Shown here piece by piece: positions 17,888-25,848 of a stretch of DNA of 64,000 nucleotides; the stretch's first letter is position 1, and each line of letters opens with the position of its first letter. Origin of the DNA: Palsa-892 sp035556215 (lineage in GTDB: Bacteria > Pseudomonadota > Alphaproteobacteria > Rhizobiales > Xanthobacteraceae); the NCBI GenBank assembly GCA_035556215.1, contig DATMFI010000029.1, forward strand, positions 1 through 64,000. Direction: 5' to 3'. Below the pieces are notes generated by a model that saw only the letters and a program-made list of their open reading frames with translations, made no database searches and was not told the DNA's origin. The translations under genes and the position numbers were made by a program.

Positions 17888-19612
17888 GTGCGCTCGATAT
17901 TCGCTTTCCTTGCCGAAGTCCGCCGCCTGGCCATGCCCTATTTCTGGGGCGAGGATCGCTGGGCTGGACGCGCGCTGCTCGCTGCGGTGATCCTTCTCGA
18001 GCTCGGCACCGTATTCCTGAACGTCCAGTTCAACGAGTGGAACGCGCGCTTCTATAACGCCGTGCAGAACAAGGATATCGCGACGTTCTGGCACGAGCTT
18101 CTCTATTTCTGCGGGCTTGCGGCATTGTTCATCATCGCCGCCGTCTATCAGCTTTATCTGCGGCAATGGCTGCAGATTCGCTGGCGCGCATGGCTGACCG
18201 GCAAATATGTTTCGCGCTGGCTCGGCGGCGGCACGCACTACCGTATGCGCACCGTCGGCGATCCGGCCGATAACCCCGACCAGCGCATCGCCGAGGATCT
18301 CGAGCTTTTCACTTCGCGCACCATCGCGCTCTCGATCGGGCTTCTGAACGCCGTGGTCACGACCGCGTCCTTCGTCGTCATTCTATGGATGCTGTCGAAC
18401 CAGGCGCCGCTCACCGTCTTCGGCGTACCGCTCGCGATCCCCGGTTATCTCGTCTGGGCCTCGCTCATTTACGCCGGCATCGGCACGCTGATTACGCACC
18501 TGATCGGCAACGTGCTCGCACGCCTCAATTTCGAGATGCAGAAATACGAGGCCGATTTTCGCTATCACCTCGTCCGCGTCCGCGAGAACGGCGAGCAGAT
18601 CGCGCTCCTCAAGGGCGAGCCGATCGAGGGCGAGAAAATCAACGCGCGCTTCCTGCGCTATTTCGGCGTATTCATCGCCAAGATCAAAGCCGAGAAGCGG
18701 CTGACCTGGTTCACCGCCGGCTACAATCAGGCCTCGGTGGTGTTTCCCTATGTCGTGGTGAGCCCGGCTTACTTCGCCGGCAAGATTCAGCTCGGCATCC
18801 TGTTTCAGACGGCTTCCGCCTTCAACAGCGTGCAGACGGCGTTCAGCTTCTTCGTTACCGCCTATACGACGCTTGCCGAATATCGCGCGGTGGTGCGCCG
18901 CCTGATCGGTTTCGAGAATGCCATCGGCGGCGCGGCGCTGACCGAGGCCCGATCGGAAATCAAGCACGGCGCCGCAGCCGGCGCGGCGATCCGCATCGAT
19001 GGCATGGCGCTCGCGCTGCCGGCCGGCCGGCCGGTGCTGGCGGCCGACGGCATCGCGATTCCGGCTGGCGATTCCGTGCTCGTCACCGGCGCGACCGGCT
19101 CGGGCAAATCGACGCTGTTCCGGGCGATCGCCGGTATCTGGCCGTTCGGCAAGGGCCGGATCGGCATGCAGCCCGGCGCGAAACTCCTGGTGCTGCCGCA
19201 GAAGCCTTATCTGCCGTTCGGCACGCTTGCCGAGGTGCTCGCTTACCCCGCAAAGCCCGAGGACTTCGATACGGCGGCGCTTGGCGCCGCGCTCGACGCC
19301 GTCGGCCTGTCGCGGCTCGGCGGAAGGCTCAGCGAGGAGACGAGCTGGCCACATGTGCTCTCCTTGGGTGAGCAGCAGCGCGTCTCTCTGGCGCGCGCGC
19401 TGTTGATGAAGCCTGACATTCTGCTTCTCGATGAATCGACCTCGGCCATCGACGAGCAGGGCGAGATGGCGCTCTATCAACTCATCAAGGAGAAGCTGCC
19501 GGACACCACGGTGCTCTCGATCGGCCATCGCTCGACGCTTGCAGCGTTCCACAAGGACAGGCTTGAAGCGAAGCCGCAAGGTGACGGCATGTTCCGGCTG
19601 ATGCCGGTGTAG
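17888..19612 (+). CDS. ABC exporter, BacA-like membrane domain fused to ATPase (BclA/YddA type)
   Basis: A 574-aa half-transporter. The SbmA/BacA-like membrane domain covers about residues 1-330 (NVQFNEWNARFYNAVQNKD and a Glu/Arg-rich ENGEQIALLKGE region). The ABC ATPase domain covers about 370-574, with Walker A GATGSGKST near 400, signature LSLGEQQRVSLARALL near 492 and Walker B ILLLDESTSAID near 511. Relatives import peptides, vitamin B12 or bleomycin-like drugs; BclA of Bradyrhizobium protects bacteroids from plant NCR peptides. The start is a GTG with GGAG upstream. It converges with the next gene, with two bases between stops. Peptide transport is inferred. Confidence 0.85.
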   Translation: MRSIFAFLAEVRRLAMPYFWGEDRWAGRALLAAVILLELGTVFLNVQFNEWNARFYNAVQNKDIATFWHELLYFCGLAALFIIAAVYQLYLRQWLQIRWRAWLTGKYVSRWLGGGTHYRMRTVGDPADNPDQRIAEDLELFTSRTIALSIGLLNAVVTTASFVVILWMLSNQAPLTVFGVPLAIPGYLVWASLIYAGIGTLITHLIGNVLARLNFEMQKYEADFRYHLVRVRENGEQIALLKGEPIEGEKINARFLRYFGVFIAKIKAEKRLTWFTAGYNQASVVFPYVVVSPAYFAGKIQLGILFQTASAFNSVQTAFSFFVTAYTTLAEYRAVVRRLIGFENAIGGAALTEARSEIKHGAAAGAAIRIDGMALALPAGRPVLAADGIAIPAGDSVLVTGATGSGKSTLFRAIAGIWPFGKGRIGMQPGAKLLVLPQKPYLPFGTLAEVLAYPAKPEDFDTAALGAALDAVGLSRLGGRLSEETSWPHVLSLGEQQRVSLARALLMKPDILLLDESTSAIDEQGEMALYQLIKEKLPDTTVLSIGHRSTLAAFHKDRLEAKPQGDGMFRLMPV

Positions 19613-19614
19613 CG

Positions 19615-21210
19615 CTATCGCGGCGCGAGCCGGTAGGTTTTGTAGCCGAACGTATCCGCCGCGGGCCGAATCTCCGGTATGCGCTCGATCAGCGCCTGCA
19701 TTTTTTTGTTGTCGGCAATGAAGTATTGCGCGCGGCCGTCGCCGGCGACCGCGTCGATCATTTTGTCCTGAAAAAGCCGGCTCGTATTGTCGATCGCCGC
19801 GGCGTGCCGTTGCAGATAATAGCCGAACAGCCCGGCCGACTGGTCCGCCCAGATGATCGCGGATGGTTCGAACGGTTGCGATGCCGGCGGCAGCTTCGGC
19901 GCGTCGTCGAGACGCCAAAGAATGACCGCGAACAATGCAAGACCGGCGGCGGCGATACCGGCTGCAATGCCGGGGGAGGCCGCTCGCCGGGCCGCGTTTT
20001 CATCCGCCGCATGCATTCGCAATATTTCGGCTGCGCCGAAGACGAGGAGCGCAAGGCTGAACGTCGCCGTCGCGATCAGATAGTAGGAATTCAGGATGCT
20101 GTGCGTGAGATAGTAAGCCGCCGCGATCAGCCAGGTCGCGGTATTGATGAAGCTCACATAGGGAATGCTTTTCAGCCGCAGCCATCGGCGGCCGATTTCG
20201 AATACCAGAATGCCGGCAAGGCCAACATCGAATACGTAACCGATGCCTTCGCCGATGAAATAATAATCGAGCGCGGCGGCGATTTGCTGCCAGCTGAATA
20301 CCGGTCTTGCCGCATCCTCGCCGCCATAGGTCGTCGCGAGCGGGCTGCCGGCATTGATCGCGTTGGCGGCAAGGTTCGGGACAAGCGCAATGGCAAATGC
20401 GAGCGCAAATGCCACGGCGGCGGGGAAAATGCCGCGATCCCGTTTGCGCAGATACATATCCGCAAAAGCGAGGAAAAACCCGCCCGACAGCAGGATATTG
20501 GCGATGCGCAGGCTGACCAGAACCCCGAGCAAGAGGCCGCATGCAGCGGCGATCAGCACGCGCTTGCGCGTGTCGCGGCTCAAGAGAAGCGCCACCGTGC
20601 AATGGCCGAGCACGGCGCAGAGCAGCATCGAGAGCGGCAGCGAAAAACTCATATAGCCTTCGTAGTTGATCTGAATCACCAGAAAGCTGCCGAATGCGCC
20701 GAACAGCCACGCGGCCGCCGCGCTTCGCGCGGTAAAGATCAGCCAGACGAACCACGCGAGAACGGCGGTTTCGATGGCGATATAGAAAGCGCGGACGCGG
20801 TGCGTCTCGTGAAAAAACGACAGGAAGAAGCCGGTGCCCGGCGGATATTGCGAAATGATCTGATCGGTCGCGGCTTTATAGCGGTGACATTCGGGCGCGA
20901 TGCTCGCGATCCAGGAGGGCTCCGGGAAGGCGAGGAAGCCGAGCGCTTTCGCCTTGGCGACGAGATAGCGCGCGCCCTCGAAACGCATCGCGGTGTCGAG
21001 TCCGCCGATGCTGCCTTTCTGCTCGAAGAGCTGCGCTTGACGCAGATAGCAAAGCTGGTCGGGTCCGGTCGGAATTTCCGCCTCGTACCACTGGCTCAAC
21101 TGAAAAACATTGAAGCAATAGAGCGCGAGCAACACCGCGGCGGGGACGGCGAAATGAAGCAAACCCGGCCATCTCCGGCTTTCGGCTTGGGCCGTGCGGG
21201 TCATGCTCAT
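19615..21210 (-). CDS. Multi-pass membrane protein, possible GT-C glycosyltransferase
   Basis: A 531-aa protein with roughly ten hydrophobic segments and a C-terminal soluble part. No family is recognised with certainty. The layout (acidic/aromatic first loop after segment 1, EIPTGPDQLCYLRQAQLF) recalls lipid-sugar-dependent GT-C transferases. It lies last in an operon after a GT2 synthase and a YdjC deacetylase. It could transfer the modified sugar from its lipid carrier to an acceptor outside the inner membrane. The ATG at 21210 shares one base with the preceding stop (TGATG), which is preferred to a TTG three bases earlier. The function is inferred from context. Confidence 0.7.
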   Translation of the reverse strand: MSMTRTAQAESRRWPGLLHFAVPAAVLLALYCFNVFQLSQWYEAEIPTGPDQLCYLRQAQLFEQKGSIGGLDTAMRFEGARYLVAKAKALGFLAFPEPSWIASIAPECHRYKAATDQIISQYPPGTGFFLSFFHETHRVRAFYIAIETAVLAWFVWLIFTARSAAAAWLFGAFGSFLVIQINYEGYMSFSLPLSMLLCAVLGHCTVALLLSRDTRKRVLIAAACGLLLGVLVSLRIANILLSGGFFLAFADMYLRKRDRGIFPAAVAFALAFAIALVPNLAANAINAGSPLATTYGGEDAARPVFSWQQIAAALDYYFIGEGIGYVFDVGLAGILVFEIGRRWLRLKSIPYVSFINTATWLIAAAYYLTHSILNSYYLIATATFSLALLVFGAAEILRMHAADENAARRAASPGIAAGIAAAGLALFAVILWRLDDAPKLPPASQPFEPSAIIWADQSAGLFGYYLQRHAAAIDNTSRLFQDKMIDAVAGDGRAQYFIADNKKMQALIERIPEIRPAADTFGYKTYRLAPR

Positions 21211-22025
21211 CAAGCAAGTGCTACATTGGCTTGCGCAAGGGCGCGCGGCATCGCTTCGCTCATCAGGAACGCGAACTCCCGCTCGCGCTGATCGGTCAGC
21301 GTGTCGCGGGAGCGCAGCACGTCATCGGGGTGGCCGGGATGGCACATCACGACGCCGCCCTGCGCCATGCCCTTGATGAAGCGCGCGAACGAAGCGCTAA
21401 AATCGCTCGGCTTGTCGTAATCGTAAGCGCCGGAGAATGCCGGATTGCAGCGAAGGCCGCGGCGTTTGGCTATGCGCTTGAACGGCAGGCTGAGCGCGCC
21501 GAGAAAGCGGCTTTTGGCGTTGAAGAACTCGTCGGTGAAATGCACCGGCGCGCATTGCCGGACCCAGGCGCGCGGCGCAAGCTCCGCGACGGCATCGAGA
21601 AACGGCTTGCGAATGCCGGGCATCAACTGCGCGTGCTGGTGGCCGTCGACGTAATCCGGCGCGCGGCCGAAAACCTCGGTGAATTTTTCGAGCTGCGCCT
21701 TCACTTCGGCCTTCACTTTGGCGGCGTCGATGCGGCGGAAGCTGAGCGGCGGCCAGGTCTCGTGCGACATCGGGAGTTTTGTGCCCCGCTTCATCGGGCT
21801 CGCGGTGAGGGGCGCGAACCCGCCGGTCAGCGTCGCATGCAGGCCGATCTGAAACGGGATCGGAGCTTTCACCGCCTGCAACGCACGCGCTTCGTCTTCC
21901 AGTTCAGGGAAGATCGTCATCACCGAAGTCGCATTGAGGCGGCCGGCCGCGAGCAATTCGCGGATGCCTGCGGAAACGCCCGGCGACAAGGCGTAGTCGT
22001 CGGCGCACAGAACGATGCGCCTCAT
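21210..22025 (-). CDS. ChbG/HpnK (YdjC) family carbohydrate deacetylase
   Basis: A 271-aa YdjC-fold protein with the metal-site motifs CADDYALSPG at the N-terminus, GLHATLTGG, and YVDGHQHAQLMPG in the middle. Family members remove N-acetyl groups from chito-oligosaccharides or from sugars attached to lipids; HpnK acts near hopanoid glycosides. It overlaps the GT2 gene by four bases (ATGA) and the downstream membrane protein by one. Coupled synthesis and action on the sugar made by the GT2 enzyme, possibly N-acetylhexosamine on polyprenyl phosphate, is the natural reading. The precise substrate is unknown. Confidence 0.85.
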   Translation of the reverse strand: MRRIVLCADDYALSPGVSAGIRELLAAGRLNATSVMTIFPELEDEARALQAVKAPIPFQIGLHATLTGGFAPLTASPMKRGTKLPMSHETWPPLSFRRIDAAKVKAEVKAQLEKFTEVFGRAPDYVDGHQHAQLMPGIRKPFLDAVAELAPRAWVRQCAPVHFTDEFFNAKSRFLGALSLPFKRIAKRRGLRCNPAFSGAYDYDKPSDFSASFARFIKGMAQGGVVMCHPGHPDDVLRSRDTLTDQREREFAFLMSEAMPRALAQANVALA

Positions 22026-23047
22026 TCGGCAGCCTCGCGCGGGTCTTTCTTTTCGCCCGCGTCGAATACTTCATGCTCGGCGACGAAATAGACCGGCCGC
22101 CCGCGCAGCTCCGACATGATCTTGGCGATGTATTCGCCGACAATGCCGATCATCAAAAGCTGCACGCCGCCGATCACCATGACGCTGACCATGATCGACG
22201 GATAGCCCGGCACGTCCTTGCCGTAATAAAGCGTCTCGAACACGATCCAGAGGCCGTAAAGAAAGGCGCTTGCCGAAATGAGGATGCCGAACAGGCTCGC
22301 GAGCCGAAGCGGCGCGGTCGAGAACGCCGTCAGTCCTTCGATCGAAAGCCCGACCAGCGTGCGGTAGTTCCAGGTCGAGACGCCGTGCTCGCGCTTCGCC
22401 GGCTCGTAAGGCACGCGCTTCTGGCGAAAGCCGATCCAGCTCGAAAGTCCCTTGAAGAAACGATTGCGCTCGGGCAATCGCTTCAATGCCGCCGCGGCGC
22501 GCGGAGAGAGCAGCCGGAAATCGCCGGCATCTTCCGGGATCGGGTGGCGCGCGCCCCAGTTCAGCGTCTTGTAGAAGATCGCGACCGCAAGGCGCTTCAG
22601 CGCCGACTCGTCGTCGCGATGCGCTTTCGCGGTGAAGACGACGTCGTAGTTTTCGTCGAGCCAATATTTGACCAGCTGGTCGGCAAGTTCCGGCGGATGC
22701 TGGCCGTCGCCGTCCATGAACAACAGCGCATCGAAGCGCGCGTGGTCGAGCCCGGCAAGCAGCGCCGCTTCCTTGCCGAAATTGCGCGAGAACGACACAA
22801 CCTGAAAACCGACCCTGGGCGAAAGCGCGCGCGCGATCTTGAGCGTCTCGTCCCGGCTGCCGTCGTCGACATAAACGACTTCCGCCGCAAGGCCCCGCTC
22901 GGCGGCGAGCCGTCCCGCGAAGGCGATCAGCCGCTCGTGCAGCGCCGGGAGGTTTCCCGCCTCATTATAGAGCGGCACGATGATCGACAGGCCGCGCGCC
23001 GGGCGGGGCGCGGCGGGGTCGCTGGCTATCGGGGACGGTCTGGGCAT
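22022..23047 (-). CDS. GT2 family polyprenyl-phosphate glycosyltransferase (GtrB/ArnC/DPM1-like)
   Basis: A 341-aa enzyme. The GT-A domain covers about residues 18-250: SIIVPLYNEAGNLPALHERL, VVYVDDGSRDETL, DALLFMDGDGQHPPELADQL and the basic FRQKRVPYEPAKREHGVSTW. Two C-terminal transmembrane segments follow (SLFGILISASAFLYGLWIVF and SIMVSVMVIGGVQLLMIGIVGEY). This matches enzymes that attach a sugar to undecaprenyl phosphate on the cytoplasmic face. It heads an operon with a YdjC deacetylase and a putative GT-C protein. A GtrA-family gene is divergent. The sugar is unknown. Confidence 0.9.
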   Translation of the reverse strand: MPRPSPIASDPAAPRPARGLSIIVPLYNEAGNLPALHERLIAFAGRLAAERGLAAEVVYVDDGSRDETLKIARALSPRVGFQVVSFSRNFGKEAALLAGLDHARFDALLFMDGDGQHPPELADQLVKYWLDENYDVVFTAKAHRDDESALKRLAVAIFYKTLNWGARHPIPEDAGDFRLLSPRAAAALKRLPERNRFFKGLSSWIGFRQKRVPYEPAKREHGVSTWNYRTLVGLSIEGLTAFSTAPLRLASLFGILISASAFLYGLWIVFETLYYGKDVPGYPSIMVSVMVIGGVQLLMIGIVGEYIAKIMSELRGRPVYFVAEHEVFDAGEKKDPREAAE

Positions 23048-23180
23048 TGCTGTTTCTCGGGCCGAGTATTAGCGCAGGCGCCGCGGCGCGTACATCCGCC
23101 GCATTAACCTTTGCGTTAAAGCGCTTTCGAACGCGGCCAGCGGTTCGCGTGAAGAAAACGCGGCAAAATAAATATCCGGT

Positions 23181-23211
23181 ACTCCGGCTTTAATTCCATC
23201 AAAACCGGAGT
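23181..23211. promoter_or_regulatory. Inverted repeat in GT2/gtrA divergent region
   Basis: A perfect 7-bp inverted repeat, ACTCCGG at 23181-23187 and CCGGAGT at 23205-23211, with a 17-base AT-rich spacer. It lies 42 bases upstream of the gtrA-like start and 134 from the GT2 start. It could be an operator for the divergent sugar genes or a leader hairpin. Only the symmetry is seen. Confidence 0.4.
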
Positions 23212-23252
23212 TTCAGCCGTGCTATCCACCTTTCGATTGCAGGAGATTCGGC

Positions 23253-23663
23253 GTGCGCGAGCTTGCCTTTCAGATGTTCCGCTTCGGCCTCGTCGGCCTC
23301 GTCAATGCCGGGGTGGACGCGGCAGTGTTCTTCACCGCTGTGGCGATTCTCGCGGCGGCGGCGCCGCAGCTCAGCCATGAGGCTTCGCTGATCGCGGCCA
23401 ATACCGCCTCGTTCGTGATTGCTGTGACCTGCTCCTATATCCTGAACTCGCTGTTCACGTTCAGGAAGCATCATACAGAGCTTGGCGTCCGCGCTTATTT
23501 TCTGTTCGCCGCGAGCCAGATCGCGGGTTTCGTCGCGCATACCGCGACGCTGGTGATCGCCGCGAAATATGTGCCGCTGCCGCTGGCGAAATTATTGGGC
23601 ATCGGCGTCGGCTTCGTGGTGAATTTCACGCTCGCGCGCGTGATCGTGTTCCGGAACAACTAG
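23253..23663 (+). CDS. GtrA-family membrane protein
   Basis: A 136-aa protein with four transmembrane segments and the family patterns FRFGLVGLVNAGVDAAVFF at the start, SYILNSLFTFRKH in the middle and NFTLARVIVFRNN at the end. GtrA proteins are thought to flip polyprenyl-phosphate-linked sugars. A GTG start follows AGGAG with good spacing. It is divergent from the GT2/YdjC/GT-C-like operon, so it probably supplies the flippase step of the same pathway. Its stop lies nine bases before the convergent hisG stop. Confidence 0.9.
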   Translation: MRELAFQMFRFGLVGLVNAGVDAAVFFTAVAILAAAAPQLSHEASLIAANTASFVIAVTCSYILNSLFTFRKHHTELGVRAYFLFAASQIAGFVAHTATLVIAAKYVPLPLAKLLGIGVGFVVNFTLARVIVFRNN

Positions 23664-23672
23664 CCGGAACAG

Positions 23673-24647
23673 CTAGCCGATTTTGGCCGTGAGCGCGTCG
23701 TAAAGCGGGTTGTCGCGCGAGAAGATGTATTCGGGCGCGGCGACCATCACCGTCTCGGCGCCTTTCTCGCGCAGGAAAATCGCCAGTCCATGCACCGTGT
23801 TTGGCGGGCAGAGCAGCGTCAGCATGCCCGACGAGGTCGGCCCGCCCAAGGGCGCGATGGCGCCGAAACGGCCCTTGGCCTCCGCGACGAGTTCGGCGTC
23901 CGCCTCGCGGAAACGCGAGCGCACTTCACGCGTCGTGCGCGCGGTGCGTTCGGCGGCGATGCGGTCGAGCAGCGTGCGCGCGGCAGCGCGCTCGCCTTCG
24001 CCCCAATGCGCCGAGAGCGAGGCGACGAGATTGGCCTGCGAGCGCAGGATCACGCCGTCATCGACGACTTTCAAGGCGTTGGCGGCGAGCGTCGAGCCGG
24101 TGGTGGTGATATCGACGATGAGTTCGGCCGCGCCTGTCGCCGGCGCGCCTTCGGTCGCCCCCGCGCTCTCGACGATGCGGTAATCGGCAATGCCGTGCTT
24201 TGCGAAGAAGGCGCGCGTGAGATTGAGATATTTCGTCGCAACGCGCATGCGCTTGCCGCGCCGGGCATGAAACGCCGTCGCGACATCGTCGAGATCCTGC
24301 ATGGTGCGCACGTCGATCCATGCCTGCGGCACGGCGACGACGACATTGGCGAAGCCGAAGCCGAGCCCATCGACCATCAGGACGCGGCTATCGGCATCCG
24401 GCATCGTCTCGCGCACGAGATCTTCGCCGGTCACGCCGAAATGGATCGAGCCTTGCGCGAGGTTGCCGGCGATTTCCGAAGCCGAGAGATAAGCGACTTC
24501 CGCGCCCTCGATTTCGGGGATGGTGCCGCGATATTCGCGGCCGCCGCGCGGCTGCACCAGCGAAATGCCGGCCCGCTTGAAGAAGGCGTGCGCGTTTTCC
24601 TGCAGGCGGCCCTTCGAGGGGATGCCGATGATGAGACGCCCGCTCAT
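23673..24647 (-). CDS. hisG: ATP phosphoribosyltransferase catalytic subunit
   Basis: A 324-aa enzyme for the first step of histidine synthesis, joining ATP and PRPP. It starts MSGRLIIGIPSKGRLQENA. The PRPP-binding region GAAELIVDITTTGSTLAAN is clear. The ATG at 24647 overlaps the hisZ stop (ATGA), which fixes the start; a 48-residue upstream extension of the frame lies inside hisZ. HisZ-dependent HisG is usually about 210-230 aa. This one carries roughly 100 further residues with GGPTSSGMLTLLCPP and KGAETVMVAAPEY, reminiscent of the regulatory C-terminal domain of long HisG, yet hisZ is also present. Confidence 0.95.
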   Translation of the reverse strand: MSGRLIIGIPSKGRLQENAHAFFKRAGISLVQPRGGREYRGTIPEIEGAEVAYLSASEIAGNLAQGSIHFGVTGEDLVRETMPDADSRVLMVDGLGFGFANVVVAVPQAWIDVRTMQDLDDVATAFHARRGKRMRVATKYLNLTRAFFAKHGIADYRIVESAGATEGAPATGAAELIVDITTTGSTLAANALKVVDDGVILRSQANLVASLSAHWGEGERAAARTLLDRIAAERTARTTREVRSRFREADAELVAEAKGRFGAIAPLGGPTSSGMLTLLCPPNTVHGLAIFLREKGAETVMVAAPEYIFSRDNPLYDALTAKIG

Positions 24648-25816
24648 ACGCCACCCGCCTGTTCGAGTTCGTTGATCCAGGCGGCAAAGCCCACAGCCGG
24701 AACCGCTGTGCTGCTGCCGAGCAGTGTCATCAGCTTGTCGTAGCGCCCGCCCGCGACGAGCGGCCACTTCACGGGCGCCGCCGGATCGCACAGCTCGAAC
24801 ACCATGCCGGTGTAGTAGTCGAGCGCGCGGCCATAGGCGGTGGCGAAGCGCACGCTCTTGAGGTCAACGCCGTCCGCCGCCATGAAGCCGATGCGCTGTT
24901 CGAGCCGCGCGAGCGCCACCGAAAGATCGAGGTTCGAATCCTTCGCAAGCTGCCGCAGTTCGGTGAGCGCCGTGTCGGGGTCGCCTTCGATCGAAAGGTA
25001 GCGCGCGAGCGCCGCGCGCGCGTTTTCGCTGAGGCCCTCGGCGCCGAGCGAAGCCTGCTCCAGAAAACGCTCGGCGATCTCGCCCACGGTGCGGCCGCCG
25101 ACATTGGTGATGCCGGCGATCGACAGAAGATCGGCAACGAAAGCGCGCGCCGCCGCCGGATCCGCGCCCTCGAGCGCGGCGAGCATGCCGGCATGCGGCG
25201 AGGGCGCGCCGGTGGTCGCCTTCAAATTCGAGAGATCCGCGGCAAGCGTGCCGGTGCGATTGAAGTCCTTGAGCAAGCGGCGGCGCCACGCCGGGGAAAT
25301 GCTGAGCGCGCCGACGAAGGCCTCGAACAGACCGACATCGCCCATGCGGATCGCGGGCCGCTCGATGCCGAAGTGGCGCGCCGATTCGAGCGCGAGCGCG
25401 AGGCATTCGGCGTCGGCCGCTTCCAGGTCGTCGCGGCCGAGCGACTCGATGCCGGCCTGCAGATATTCGCCGAGCCCGTCGCCGCCGCGATCGCGGAACA
25501 CGCGGCCGAGATAGCAGTAGCTCGCCGGAACCGGCGCTTCGCTCTCGATATGCAGGCGGCAGGCGGGGATGGTGAGGTCGGGCCGCAGACACAGCTCGCG
25601 GCCGTCGGCGTCGGTCGTCAGAAACAGGCGGCGGCGCAGCGCTTCGCCCGAAAGCTCCAGGAAGGCGTCGGCCGGCTGCAAAATCGGCGGCTGCACGCGC
25701 GTATAGCTCGCGCGCTCGTAGAGCTCCACGAGCGCCTCGGCGCGGCCATTGCGCGTGCGAATATCGTCGTCCTGCAGGGTCACTGATCGGTTCCGTTTGT
25801 GCGGGGCTTGTAGCAA
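24644..25816 (-). CDS. hisZ: ATP phosphoribosyltransferase regulatory subunit
   Basis: A 390-aa histidyl-tRNA-synthetase-like protein that activates and feedback-regulates HisG. Class II synthetase-like features are visible: ELCLRPDLTIPACRLHIES as motif 2-like and VAGGRYDKLMTLLG as motif 3-like, without the anticodon-binding domain. It lies between hisS and hisG, 32 bases after hisS, with a four-base overlap into hisG. The listed start is a TTG without a clear ribosome site; a GTG 33 bases downstream (before TLQDDD) is an equally good candidate. Confidence 0.92.
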   Translation of the reverse strand: MLQAPHKRNRSVTLQDDDIRTRNGRAEALVELYERASYTRVQPPILQPADAFLELSGEALRRRLFLTTDADGRELCLRPDLTIPACRLHIESEAPVPASYCYLGRVFRDRGGDGLGEYLQAGIESLGRDDLEAADAECLALALESARHFGIERPAIRMGDVGLFEAFVGALSISPAWRRRLLKDFNRTGTLAADLSNLKATTGAPSPHAGMLAALEGADPAAARAFVADLLSIAGITNVGGRTVGEIAERFLEQASLGAEGLSENARAALARYLSIEGDPDTALTELRQLAKDSNLDLSVALARLEQRIGFMAADGVDLKSVRFATAYGRALDYYTGMVFELCDPAAPVKWPLVAGGRYDKLMTLLGSSTAVPAVGFAAWINELEQAGGV

Positions 25817-25848
25817 AGGCGGGCGCGGAGCGCCACGGCGGCAAAAGG

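Noticed and set aside
23100..23125. TTAA...TTAA pair resembling a CtrA site upstream of the GT2/gtrA genes
   Set aside because: The spacer is 8 bases, not the required 7, and neither gene is an expected CtrA target.
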